A stretch of DNA of 34,270 nt from Betaproteobacteria bacterium (GCA_013289985.1 JABCYW010000056.1:1-34270), one strand, 5' to 3'. Positions 24,541 to 32,846 are shown, counted from the stretch's first letter. A program made the numbers and translations. The notes: generated by a model not told the origin, from the letters alone.

Positions 24541-25719
24541 ATGACCGAATTCGCGTCCGCACCGCCGGCTGATGACGAGGACGATGCGGAAGGCACCCGC
24601 ATCCTCACCGTCAGCGACGTGCTGGGCGCGCTCGATGCGCTCAAGGGCGGGGCGGGCGGCCACGCCGCGGCGGTGGCCGAGCTGCTGGCGCAGAAGGAGG
24701 CCGCGACGGCCGCGCGCTACGAGGCGCGCAAGGAACTGCTGCGCCAGCTCGAGGAGGAGCCGCACAAGTTCGGCTTCTTCCAGGCCGTGCGCCTGCTCGA
24801 GAACGCCCACCCCGGCCTGCCGCGCATCGGCACCTCGCTGCGGCTGCGCGACGACCCGATCCGCTTCGCGCAGTCGCCGTCGCTGTCGTTCGCGCCATCC
24901 GCGCTGGCCCGCTTCATCCCGGCCGACGGCGACAAGCCGCCCACGCTGCACCAGCGCTTCTTCGGCCTGTTCGGCGCCAATGGGCCGCTGCCCCTGCACA
25001 TCACCGAGTACGCGCGCGAACGCTCGCGACGCATGCCGTCCGATCGCGCGCTGGTGCGCTTCCTCGACATGTTCCACCACCGGCTGCTGTCGCTGTTGTA
25101 TCGCGCGTGGGCCGAGGCCTCGCCGGCGGTGAGCCTCGACCGGCCCGACAACGATCCGTTCAGCCGCTGGGTGGGCTCGCTCGCCGGCTATGGCCAGACC
25201 ACGCTGGCCGGCCGCGACGCCGTGCCCGACGGCGCGCGTCTGGCCGTGGCGGGCATCCTGGGCCGCTCGGTGCACGGCGCCGAAGGCCTGGAGCGCATCC
25301 TCAACGACTTCTTCCGCGTGCCCGTGCGGGTGCACCAGTGGCAGGCGTACTGGATGCGCCTGCCCGACGACGTGCACACGCGCATCGGCCTGCGCAACGC
25401 GCCGGTGGCCCTCGGGCAGAGCGCCGTGGTGGGCGCGAAGGTGTGGGACTGCCAGAACCGCTTCCGCATCGAGATCGGCCCGCTCACGCTGGCACAGTAC
25501 AAGCGCTTCCTGCCGGGGGGCGAGAGCCTGAAGCGGCTCAAGGACTGGGTCCTCAACTACGTCGGCTACGAGCTCTCGTGCGAGATGCACCTCGTGCTGA
25601 AGACGGACGAGGTGCCCGAGGTCCGCCTGGGCGCCGCCGGCGCGCTGGGATGGACCTCGTGGCTGGGCAAGCGGCCGTCGCCGGAGCCAGCGGGCGACAT
25701 GCGCCTGGGCATCACCTGA
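24541..25719 (+). CDS. tssG: T6SS baseplate protein TssG with N-terminal extension
   Basis: A 392-aa TssG (ImpH/VasB). The family region starts near residue 60 (RQLEEEPHKFGFFQAVRLLE, then FAQSPSLSFAPS) and continues with RFFGLFGANGPLPLHITEYA and FLDMFHHRLLSLLYRAW. The final part reads LTLAQYKRFLPGGESLKRLK. Typical TssG proteins begin close to this FFQAVRLLE block, so the first 60 residues, acidic then helical and Ala-rich, are an extension. The ATG follows tssF by 10 nt. An internal start cannot be excluded, but reading-frame bias supports the extension being translated. Confidence 0.95.
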   Translation: MTEFASAPPADDEDDAEGTRILTVSDVLGALDALKGGAGGHAAAVAELLAQKEAATAARYEARKELLRQLEEEPHKFGFFQAVRLLENAHPGLPRIGTSLRLRDDPIRFAQSPSLSFAPSALARFIPADGDKPPTLHQRFFGLFGANGPLPLHITEYARERSRRMPSDRALVRFLDMFHHRLLSLLYRAWAEASPAVSLDRPDNDPFSRWVGSLAGYGQTTLAGRDAVPDGARLAVAGILGRSVHGAEGLERILNDFFRVPVRVHQWQAYWMRLPDDVHTRIGLRNAPVALGQSAVVGAKVWDCQNRFRIEIGPLTLAQYKRFLPGGESLKRLKDWVLNYVGYELSCEMHLVLKTDEVPEVRLGAAGALGWTSWLGKRPSPEPAGDMRLGIT

Positions 25720-25732
25720 GCGCCGGGCAACC

Positions 25733-25746
25733 CCCCGCTAGCGGGG
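25733..25746. promoter_or_regulatory. 14-bp perfect palindrome between tssG and clpV
   Basis: CCCCGCTAGCGGGG is its own reverse complement and is followed by ATTGAAAA. It lies 79 nt before clpV in a 105-nt gap. There is no T-run on either side, so an operator or a leader hairpin is more likely than a terminator. Confidence 0.4.
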
Positions 25747-25813
25747 ATTGAAAACCCCCTCGAACAACGCTCCAATCAGACCAACTATCCAACGGGCACG
25801 ATGAGGCCCACAT

Positions 25814-25819
25814 GAGGAG
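25814..25819 (+). promoter_or_regulatory. Ribosome-binding site that decides the clpV GTG start
   Basis: GAGGAG ends 5 nt before GTG 25825. The nearby ATG 25812 runs into a stop after six codons, so GTG is the only workable start. Confidence 0.75.
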
Positions 25820-25824
25820 TCACC

Positions 25825-28551
25825 GTGAGTGAAATCAGTCGTGTCGCGCTGTTCGGCAAGCTCAATCCTGTCGCATACAAGGGCATCGAGGGCGCAACGG
25901 TCTTCTGCAAGCTCCGGGGCAACCCGTACGTGGAGCTGGTGCACTGGCTGCACCAGCTGATCCAGGCGAGCGACTCCGACCTGCATCGCATCTTCAAGCA
26001 CTTCGCGCTGGACGCCTCGCGCCTGGCCAGCGACATCACCACCGCGCTCGACGCGCTGCCGCGCGGCGCCACGTCCATCTCCGACTTCTCGCCCACCATC
26101 GAGAAGGCCGTGCAGGAGGGCTGGCTGTACGGCACGTTGCAGTACGGCGAGAGCGCCGTGCGCACGGGCCTGCTCGTCGTGGGTGCTGTCAAGACCCAGA
26201 CGCTGCGCAACGCGCTGTACGCGATCTCGGCCGAGTTCCGCAAGATCAGGCCCGACGACCTGTTCGACGACTTCGCCAAGATCGTCTCCGGGTCGCCGGA
26301 AGACACGCTTGCCGCGCGCGACGGCTCCAACGTCGGCGGCGGCGCCGCGCCCGGCGAGGCCAGCGGCGCGATCGCCCCGGCCCAGCTCGGCAAGCAGGAG
26401 GCGCTCAAGAAGTTCACCGTCGACCTCACCGCGCAGGCAAGGAGCGGCAAGATGGACCCGATCGTCGGCCGCGACGACGAGATCCGCCAGGTGGTCGACG
26501 TCCTGATGCGCCGGCGCCAGAACAACCCTATCCTCGTCGGCGAGGCCGGCGTGGGCAAGACGGCCGTGGTCGAGGGCTTCGCCCAGCGCATCGTGCGCGG
26601 CGACGTGCCGCCCAGCCTGAAGGAAGTGTCGCTGCTCACGCTGGACGTCGGCCTGCTGCAGGCGGGCGCCAGCATGAAGGGCGAGTTCGAGCAGCGCCTG
26701 CGCTCGGTCATCGACGAAGTGCAGGCCAGCCCCAAGCCCATCATCCTGTTCATCGACGAGACGCACACGCTGGTGGGCGCCGGCGGCGCCGCCGGCACCG
26801 GCGACGCGGCCAACCTGCTCAAGCCGGCGCTCGCCCGCGGCCAGCTGCGCACGATCGGCGCCACCACCTGGGCCGAGTACAAGAAGTACATCGAGAAGGA
26901 TCCGGCGCTCACCCGCCGCTTCCAGAACATCCAGGTCGACGAGCCGGACGAGACCAAGGCCATCCTGATGATGCGCGGCGTCGCCAGCACGATGGAGAAG
27001 CATCACAAGGTGCAGATCCTCGACGAGGCGCTCGAGGCTGCGGTCAAGCTGTCGCACCGCTACATCCCCGCGCGCCAGCTGCCCGACAAGTCGGTGAGCC
27101 TGCTCGACACCGCGTCCGCGCGCGTGGCGATCAGCCTGCATGCGGTGCCGGCCGAGGTCGATGACTCGCAGCGCCGCATCGAGGCCCTGGAGACCGAGAT
27201 CGGCATCATCGCCCGCGAGGCCGCCATCGGCATTCCCACGGCGGAACGCGATGCCAGCGTCACCGAGTTGCTGGCCCTCGAGAAGGATCGCCTGGCCACG
27301 CTCACCAAGCGCTGGAACGACGAGAAGACACTGGTCGACCGTCTCCTCTCGCTGCGCTCCAGGCTGCGCGACGGCCTGAAGCCGGTGGAGGGCACGGGCA
27401 GCGCGCTGGAGGCGAGCGCCGAGAAGGCGCCCGAAGTGAAGGCGGCCCTCACCGAGGGCGAGCGCGCCGACGTGATGACCGAGCTGCGCGGCGTACAGGA
27501 CGAGCTCGCGAAGCTGCAGGGCGAGAGCCCGCTGATGCTGCCGACGGTGGACTTCCAGGCAGTGGCCAGCGTGGTCGGCGACTGGACGGGCATCCCCGTG
27601 GGCCGCATGGCCGCCAACGAGATCGACACCGTCCTGAAGCTGCCCCAACTGCTGGGCAAGCGCGTCATCGGCCAGGATCACGCGATGGAGATGATCTCCA
27701 AGCGCATCCAGACCTCGCGCGCGGGCCTCGACAACCCGAGCAAGCCGATCGGCGTGTTCATGCTGGCCGGCACCTCCGGCGTCGGCAAGACCGAGACCGC
27801 GATCGCGCTGGCCGAGTCGCTGTACGGCGGCGAGCAGAACCTGATCGTCATCAACATGAGCGAGTACCAGGAGGCCCACACGGTCTCGTCGCTCAAGGGT
27901 GCCCCCCCGGGGTATGTGGGCTACGGCGAAGGCGGCGTCCTCACCGAGGCCGTGCGCCGCAAGCCCTACAGCGTGGTGCTGCTCGACGAAGTGGAGAAGG
28001 CGCACTCCGACGTGCACGAGCTGTTCTTCCAGGTGTTCGACAAGGGCTGGATGGAGGACGGCGAGGGCCGCTCCATCGACTTCCGCAACACCCTGATCCT
28101 GCTCACCACCAACGCCGGCACCGACATGATCGCCAACCTCTGCAAGGATCCGGACCTGATGCCCGATCCCGAAGGCATGGCCAAGGCGATCCGCGAGCCG
28201 CTGCTCAAGATCTTCCCGCCGGCGTTGCTGGGCCGCCTTGTCACGATCCCGTACTACCCGCTGTCCGACGAGATGCTGGGCAAGATCGTGGCGCTGCAGC
28301 TGAACCGCATCAAGAAGCGCATCGAGGCGCGCTACAAGATGCCGTTCAACTACGACGACGAGGTCGTCAAGCTGGTGGTCAGCCGCTGCACCGAGAGCGA
28401 ATCGGGCGGCCGCATGATCGACGCCATCCTCACCAACACCATGCTGCCCGAGATCTCGCGCGAGTTCCTCACGCGCACGATGCAGGGCACGCCCATCCTG
28501 GGGGTGAAGGTGGGCGTGACGGACGGCGAGTTCTCGTACTCGTTCGACTGA
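25825..28551 (+). CDS. clpV: T6SS sheath-recycling AAA+ ATPase ClpV (TssH)
   Basis: A 908-aa Clp/Hsp100 ATPase. The N-domain (1-160, MSEISRVALFGKLNP, AYKGIEGATVFCKLRGNPYV) binds the TssC N-terminus. The first AAA+ module has Walker A G239-EAGVGKT and Walker B with D311-E312. A ClpB-type middle domain follows (about 405-520). The second module has Walker A G649-TSGVGKT and Walker B with D721-E722. All key ATPase residues are present. ClpV extracts TssC from contracted sheaths. The translation start is GTG with a good ribosome-binding site. It is the last core T6SS gene of the operon; two accessory genes follow after 101 nt. Confidence 0.98.
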   Translation: MSEISRVALFGKLNPVAYKGIEGATVFCKLRGNPYVELVHWLHQLIQASDSDLHRIFKHFALDASRLASDITTALDALPRGATSISDFSPTIEKAVQEGWLYGTLQYGESAVRTGLLVVGAVKTQTLRNALYAISAEFRKIRPDDLFDDFAKIVSGSPEDTLAARDGSNVGGGAAPGEASGAIAPAQLGKQEALKKFTVDLTAQARSGKMDPIVGRDDEIRQVVDVLMRRRQNNPILVGEAGVGKTAVVEGFAQRIVRGDVPPSLKEVSLLTLDVGLLQAGASMKGEFEQRLRSVIDEVQASPKPIILFIDETHTLVGAGGAAGTGDAANLLKPALARGQLRTIGATTWAEYKKYIEKDPALTRRFQNIQVDEPDETKAILMMRGVASTMEKHHKVQILDEALEAAVKLSHRYIPARQLPDKSVSLLDTASARVAISLHAVPAEVDDSQRRIEALETEIGIIAREAAIGIPTAERDASVTELLALEKDRLATLTKRWNDEKTLVDRLLSLRSRLRDGLKPVEGTGSALEASAEKAPEVKAALTEGERADVMTELRGVQDELAKLQGESPLMLPTVDFQAVASVVGDWTGIPVGRMAANEIDTVLKLPQLLGKRVIGQDHAMEMISKRIQTSRAGLDNPSKPIGVFMLAGTSGVGKTETAIALAESLYGGEQNLIVINMSEYQEAHTVSSLKGAPPGYVGYGEGGVLTEAVRRKPYSVVLLDEVEKAHSDVHELFFQVFDKGWMEDGEGRSIDFRNTLILLTTNAGTDMIANLCKDPDLMPDPEGMAKAIREPLLKIFPPALLGRLVTIPYYPLSDEMLGKIVALQLNRIKKRIEARYKMPFNYDDEVVKLVVSRCTESESGGRMIDAILTNTMLPEISREFLTRTMQGTPILGVKVGVTDGEFSYSFD

Positions 28552-28608
28552 AGCGCGAGCGCAGGCGGCGGCGCGGAGGGCGTCGCACGCCGAGCGGGTG
28601 AAAAGATG

Positions 28609-28623
28609 GCGGCTCGAAGCCGC
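28609..28623 (+). other. Short hairpin in the clpV-28653 gap
   Basis: GCGGCT-CGA-AGCCGC forms a 6-bp stem 29 nt before the next start codon. No T-run follows. It may be a leader structure or chance in GC-rich DNA. Confidence 0.25.
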
Positions 28624-28652
28624 TGCCAGCAACAACTCGAGGAGGATCTTCC

Positions 28653-29696
28653 ATGCCGTCCCACGTCTCTTCTTCTTCCGACGCCGCGGCGCGGGAGATG
28701 CTCACCATGGCGCGCCTGCAGGCGCTCAACGCCATGTTCACCGGCACCAAGCTGAAGTTCGGTGCGAAGGGCGCGATCTCGGCCGTCGCCGGCATGGCCA
28801 ACAGCGGCCGCACCATCGCGAGCAATGCCAAGAAGCTGGCCAAGGGCGGCAGCTCCGGGGCCGGCGCCGCGACCAACTCGTCCAGCACCATCTCCATGGT
28901 CAACGACTTCATCTCCGGCTGCGCCGACGTGCCGGGCCTGCATGCGGTGGCCGAGGCCATCGGCACCGAGGCGATGGAGAATCTCGTTGCGGAAGTGATC
29001 CCGTTCGTCAGCATCGTCAACAGCGCCCGCAAGCTCGCGACCGCCACGGCGCATGTGGTCGACGATGCCCACTCGCTGTACAAGAGCGCCGAGTGGACGG
29101 AAGGCGCGCTGCCGGGCGACCCGGTGGCCGCTTGCGAGGCGGTCAAGAGCCTCATCAAGCGCGATCTGGGCAAGCATTCCATCCAGGTGGCGCAGCAGGC
29201 CGCGGCCACCGGCGGCAAGCTCGCCGGCATCCTGGGCGACGGCGGCACGGGCACCACCGTGGCCATCGGGCTGGCCAACGCCGCGGCCTCGCTGGGCCTG
29301 CAGCTGTTCTACCTCGGCCTGGACATCAAGGACATGCGCGCCGGCAACGCGCGACTGGCCAAGCCCAACGGCCTGGACAGCACCGTGTTCAGCGAATGTC
29401 CCATCCTCGGCTGCTACCTGCTCACCTGCACCGACACCTCCAACATCGTCAACCTGCTGGTGGAGGACATCGGCAGTCCCGGGTGGATGAATCGCGTCGA
29501 GGCGATGAAGCGGACGCAGCTCGATCCGCTGCTCAAGATCGCCACGAAGAACATCACGTCGTCGCGGCTGCAGCTCGACGGCCTGTCCACCAACAAGGGC
29601 ACGTTCGCGCAGCCCACGTTCTTCTCGTCCGTCAAGAGCCGGGCACTGGCCAAGCTGGGCTACAAGACGGCGGGCTCGTTCGTGCGCACGTCCTGA
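28653..29696 (+). CDS. Unknown protein encoded upstream of the metallopeptidase; T6SS effector or partner candidate
   Basis: A 347-aa protein I do not recognise. It lacks a signal peptide. The N-terminus (1-60) is a basic amphipathic helical stretch (ARLQALNAMFTGTKLKFGAK) followed by a Ser/Gly/Ala-rich link. Moderately hydrophobic segments occur at about 110-135 (LVAEVIPFVSIVNSARKLA) and 205-230 (TTVAIGLANAAASLGLQLFY), which could insert into or pack against a membrane. Three cysteines lie close together in ECPILGCYLLTC. A strong ribosome-binding site GAGGAGGA (28639-28646) precedes ATG 28653. It is followed after 32 nt by the M35-like peptidase gene, so the two are probably made together. 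It may be a chaperone, an immunity protein or a second effector. Confidence 0.75.
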   Translation: MPSHVSSSSDAAAREMLTMARLQALNAMFTGTKLKFGAKGAISAVAGMANSGRTIASNAKKLAKGGSSGAGAATNSSSTISMVNDFISGCADVPGLHAVAEAIGTEAMENLVAEVIPFVSIVNSARKLATATAHVVDDAHSLYKSAEWTEGALPGDPVAACEAVKSLIKRDLGKHSIQVAQQAAATGGKLAGILGDGGTGTTVAIGLANAAASLGLQLFYLGLDIKDMRAGNARLAKPNGLDSTVFSECPILGCYLLTCTDTSNIVNLLVEDIGSPGWMNRVEAMKRTQLDPLLKIATKNITSSRLQLDGLSTNKGTFAQPTFFSSVKSRALAKLGYKTAGSFVRTS

Positions 29697-29728
29697 GCGA
29701 CGTGGCATCGGCCTGAGCAGGACGGGCC

Positions 29729-30832
29729 ATGGTCGACTGGAACCGCAAGTTCAGGAGCGAGTACGACGCCGCGCGCCAGGCGCTGGCGGCCACCGAGGCG
29801 TTCGACGCCGGCTGGCAGCCGGTGGTGGCGGATCTCGCGCGCCTGATGGGCGAGGACGGCTTCGATGTCGCGCGCGCGGACGCGCTCGACGAGCTGCGCC
29901 GGCGCGCCACCCACGGCCCCGAGTCGATGCGCGTGGACGAGGCCGACGGCCTGCTGCATGCGGTCGCGCCGCAGGGCGAGGGCGGCCTCGTGCCGGAGGA
30001 CGCCCGCCGTCGCGCCGCGGCGCTCAAGCTGCTGCGCCACGTGCACCTGGAGAGCCGGTCGGGCAGCCGCGGCGTCTGGATCGTGGCGCTGCCCCCGGAG
30101 TTCACCGACTGGCCTAGCCAGCAACTGACCGACACGGCGGCCAACCTGGCCGGCGTGCGCCTGCTGCTGGCTGGCCGTGGCGAACACTTCGACGGCCGCC
30201 AGCGCCGCTACCTCGGCGCGGCCACGCTGCAAGGGCTGTCCTGGTGCCAGCGTGCGGCCGCCGTGCTGGCCGACGCGCGCCGCGCGCAGGCGGGCGCCTC
30301 GGCGCAGCGCGATCGCGCACGCACGCTGGTGCGACGCTGGTTCGTCGAGGCGGACGCGGCCGAGGCGCAGGTCGACCGCGTCGTCGCCACCCTGGCGCGC
30401 GGATTCAAGGACATCGTCGCCACGCTCAACCGCGGACGCTTCGTCATCACCGACTGGGTGCCTTTCCGCGGGGCGACGAGCGCCGTGGAGGCCGACTTCC
30501 TGCGCACCGAGGCGTTCGCCTTTCGCGCCCGCAGCGAGGGCATGGACGTCGTCTATGTGGAGGGCGCGTTCTTCAAGGAGATCGCCGGCAACGTGCTGCG
30601 CGGCCAGGCGAACTGGACCCGCATCCTCGTGCACGAGCTGTCGCACCTGGTCTGCGGCACGCACGACGTCAACGATGGCCAGTCGCGCTACGCGTGGGCG
30701 GGCATCGGCCCGCACGCCGGCTACCCGAGCGCCGAGGCCGTCCGCAACGCCGACAACTGGGCGTTCTTCGCGGCCGATTGCGCCGGGGCGTTGACGGCGG
30801 GGCAACGCGAGACGGCGCTGCGCAAGACCTGA
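29729..30832 (+). CDS. M35-like (aspzincin) zinc metallopeptidase, probable T6SS effector
   Basis: A 367-aa protein whose last about 140 residues resemble the deuterolysin/Lys-specific metallo-endopeptidase family (Aspzincin, M35). The zinc motif H302-ELS-H306 has catalytic E303. It is followed by G310-THD, whose D313 would be the third, aspartate ligand that defines aspzincins. The family's closing motif is seen as N340-ADNWAFFA. The tyrosine usually found in the GTxDxxYG box is Asp here (D316). The N-terminal about 220 residues are helical and unrecognised and may be a targeting or loading region. There is no signal peptide, as expected for a T6SS cargo. Location at the end of the T6SS operon and a DUF4123 adaptor nearby support an effector role; this is inference. 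AGGA lies 6 nt before ATG 29729. Confidence 0.82.
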   Translation: MVDWNRKFRSEYDAARQALAATEAFDAGWQPVVADLARLMGEDGFDVARADALDELRRRATHGPESMRVDEADGLLHAVAPQGEGGLVPEDARRRAAALKLLRHVHLESRSGSRGVWIVALPPEFTDWPSQQLTDTAANLAGVRLLLAGRGEHFDGRQRRYLGAATLQGLSWCQRAAAVLADARRAQAGASAQRDRARTLVRRWFVEADAAEAQVDRVVATLARGFKDIVATLNRGRFVITDWVPFRGATSAVEADFLRTEAFAFRARSEGMDVVYVEGAFFKEIAGNVLRGQANWTRILVHELSHLVCGTHDVNDGQSRYAWAGIGPHAGYPSAEAVRNADNWAFFAADCAGALTAGQRETALRKT

Positions 30833-30843
30833 GAGGTTGAGAG

Positions 30844-31617
30844 TCACATCGGCTTGAACAGGTGCACGTAGGCCCGGCTCACGGGCAGCTCGTCCTTCCA
30901 TCCCGTGACGCGCACGAACAGCCGGCTCGCCTCGTCGCGCCGCGTGCCGGCCAGGTGCGCCAGGTTCACGATGGTCGAGCGGTGGATCTGCCAGAACTGC
31001 TGGCCATCGAGCTGCGCCGCGAGTTCGGCGATGGGCGTGCGGATCAGGTGTTCGGCCTGTGCGGTGCGCACGCAGGTGTACTTGTCGTCGGCGTGGAAGA
31101 ACATCACGTCGGACACCGCCACCTGGTGCGTCAGCTCGCCCTGGCTGGCGCGGATCCAGCGCAGCGGCGCGGCGGCCTGCGTGGCCGGCGCCTGCAGCCG
31201 GCGCAGCGCGCGGGCCAGGCGCGCGTCGTCGGGCGGTTCCGCGGCGGCGTCCTCGCGCGGCGCGAGCGCGCGGCGCACGCGGTCGACCGTGCGCGCGAGG
31301 CGCTCGGCCGTCACCGGTTTGAGCACGTAGTCGACGGCCTCGGCGTCGAAGGCGCTGAGCGCGTACTCGTCGTAGGCGGTGACGAACACGACGCGTGTCA
31401 GGCCCTCGATGCCCGCGGCCACGTCCAGGCCGGTGAGGCCGGGCATCTGGATGTCCAGGAAGGCGATGTCGGGCTGAAGCTCGGCGATCCGCTCGGCGGC
31501 CTCGGGGCCGTTGCGCGCGATGGCCACGATCTCCAGCTCGGGCCAGAGCTTGAGCAGCTGGTCGCGCAGGTAGGTGGCCAGGTGGGCTTCGTCGTCGGCG
31601 ATCAGGGCACGGGTCAT
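30844..31617 (-). CDS. LytTR-family response regulator
   Basis: A 257-aa response regulator. The receiver domain (1-120) has the acidic pocket D8-D9, phosphoacceptor D55 in FLDIQMPG, and the conserved TAYDEYALSAFD and VDYVLKPV motifs. A linker leads to a LytTR DNA-binding domain (about 152-257: WIRASQGELTHQV, VMFFHADDKYTCV, FWQIHRSTIVNL, LPVSRAYVHLF). This is the AlgR/LytR-type class that binds direct-repeat promoter sites. Its gene follows the kinase gene by 32 nt on the - strand and its stop lies only 11 nt from that of the convergent peptidase gene. Targets are unknown; control of the T6SS or of exopolysaccharide are both possible. Confidence 0.95.
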   Translation of the reverse strand: MTRALIADDEAHLATYLRDQLLKLWPELEIVAIARNGPEAAERIAELQPDIAFLDIQMPGLTGLDVAAGIEGLTRVVFVTAYDEYALSAFDAEAVDYVLKPVTAERLARTVDRVRRALAPREDAAAEPPDDARLARALRRLQAPATQAAAPLRWIRASQGELTHQVAVSDVMFFHADDKYTCVRTAQAEHLIRTPIAELAAQLDGQQFWQIHRSTIVNLAHLAGTRRDEASRLFVRVTGWKDELPVSRAYVHLFKPM

Positions 31618-31649
31618 GGTGGCGAAAAGGGCGGTGGACGGGGCGATTG

Positions 31650-32834
31650 TCAGGCGGCGACGGCAGGCTGCCAGGGAATGACGAGGCAGGCGCGGGTGCC
31701 GGCGCCGGATCCGAGTTCTGCCAGGGTCAGCTGCGCCGAGGCGCCGAAGCGGGCCTGCAGGCGCTCGCGCAGGTTGGCCAGGGCGATGCCGTGGCCGTCC
31801 GGGCCGCCGGCCACGGTGTGGCGCGGACGGCGCGCGACCACTTCCAGGCCGGCGCCGTCGTCCTCGACGCAGACCTGAAGCGCGTCCCGCCCGGCGACCT
31901 TCACGCGCGCCGCCTTCACCCGCACGATGCCGCCGTCGACCTGCGGCTCCAGGCCGTGCTTGACCGCGTTCTCGATCAGCGGCTGCAACACCAGCGGCAT
32001 CAGGTGGCAGCCGCCCAGGTCGTCGTCCACGTCGATCTCGAAGCGCAGCCGCTCGCCCATGCGCGTGCGCATCAGCTCGAGGTAGCGGCGCGCCAGGTCC
32101 AGTTCGACGGCCAGCGTGCTGTCGTCGTGGCGCAGGCCGCCGAGCGAGGCGCGCAGGTAGTCGGTGAGCGCCTCCAGCATGTGCCTGGCGCGCGGCGCGT
32201 CGGCGTCGACCAGGCTGATCACGTTGGCCAGCGTGTTGAACAGGAAGTGCGGCTCCATCTGGCCCTGCAGCAGGCGCAGCTGGGCCTCGTTGGCGCGCTC
32301 GCGGGCCCGCGTGGCCTTGTGGCGCATCGAGAAGTAGAGGTGGAACAACAGGCTGATCATCAACGCGACCACCACCATGGAGACGACGGTCCCGGAAGTC
32401 ATCGCCACCTCGAACGGCACGCCGCCGTAGAGGATCCTCATGCCGATGGGCCAGCCGATGGCCGTGCCCAGCAACGGGATGCCGCTGAAGAAGAGGGTGC
32501 GCTGCCAGCCGCGGAGCTTGGGGAGCCACGCCGTGCCGAACACGGCGAAGCACAGCTTGAACAGGCCCTGGATCATGAAGGTGATGACGGCGGCGACGAC
32601 ATAGTTGCGCCCGAGCCAGATCGCCCAGGAATGCGGGTCCAGCCAGTCGCCGATGGTGCGCGCGGTGGCGACGAAGCCGATCAGCGTGAACGCGAGGGCG
32701 AAGCCGCCGGCCCACACGGCACCCCAGAACAGCTGCCAGACTATCGCCGGTGGCGGCGCCTCGGCGTCCATCCAGCTGCGCCAGGACGCGCCCATGGCGG
32801 CGATGAAGGGCTTGGGTGCGGTGGTGTTCGTCAT
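31650..32834 (-). CDS. LytS/YehU-type sensor histidine kinase
   Basis: A 394-aa membrane histidine kinase of the His_kinase/LytS class. Four transmembrane helices occupy about 30-170 (FWGAVWAGGFALAFTLIG, VVAAVITFMIQGLF, FFSGIPLLGTAIGWPIG, VVSMVVVALMISLLFHLY). A coiled linker leads to the phosphoacceptor H196 in QMEPHFLFNTLANVIS. The ATPase domain has N289 in LIENAVKHG, then VEDDGAGLE and GIALANLRERL. There is no large extracellular sensor domain, so the signal may be sensed in the membrane. The start ATG (32834) has no Shine-Dalgarno; a -10-like TACACT lies six bases before it. Partner of the response regulator just downstream. Confidence 0.95.
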   Translation of the reverse strand: MTNTTAPKPFIAAMGASWRSWMDAEAPPPAIVWQLFWGAVWAGGFALAFTLIGFVATARTIGDWLDPHSWAIWLGRNYVVAAVITFMIQGLFKLCFAVFGTAWLPKLRGWQRTLFFSGIPLLGTAIGWPIGMRILYGGVPFEVAMTSGTVVSMVVVALMISLLFHLYFSMRHKATRARERANEAQLRLLQGQMEPHFLFNTLANVISLVDADAPRARHMLEALTDYLRASLGGLRHDDSTLAVELDLARRYLELMRTRMGERLRFEIDVDDDLGGCHLMPLVLQPLIENAVKHGLEPQVDGGIVRVKAARVKVAGRDALQVCVEDDGAGLEVVARRPRHTVAGGPDGHGIALANLRERLQARFGASAQLTLAELGSGAGTRACLVIPWQPAVAA

Positions 32835-32840
32835 GCAGGC

Positions 32841-32846
32841 AGTGTA
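32841..32846 (-). promoter_or_regulatory. Possible -10 element of a leaderless kinase transcript
   Basis: TACACT on the - strand ends 6 nt before the kinase ATG, so transcription would begin at or next to the start codon. No ribosome-binding site or clear -35 is seen. Confidence 0.35.

Noticed and set aside
25733-25755. Possible CRISPR repeat (palindrome plus ATTGAAAA)
   Set aside because: Only one copy is present in the window, with no spacers and no cas genes.
25738-28635. 965-codon open frame on the - strand opposite clpV
   Set aside because: Its translation is Arg/Ala/His/Gln-rich without domains, and the + strand encodes complete ClpV. Long antisense frames are expected with strong G/C third-position bias.
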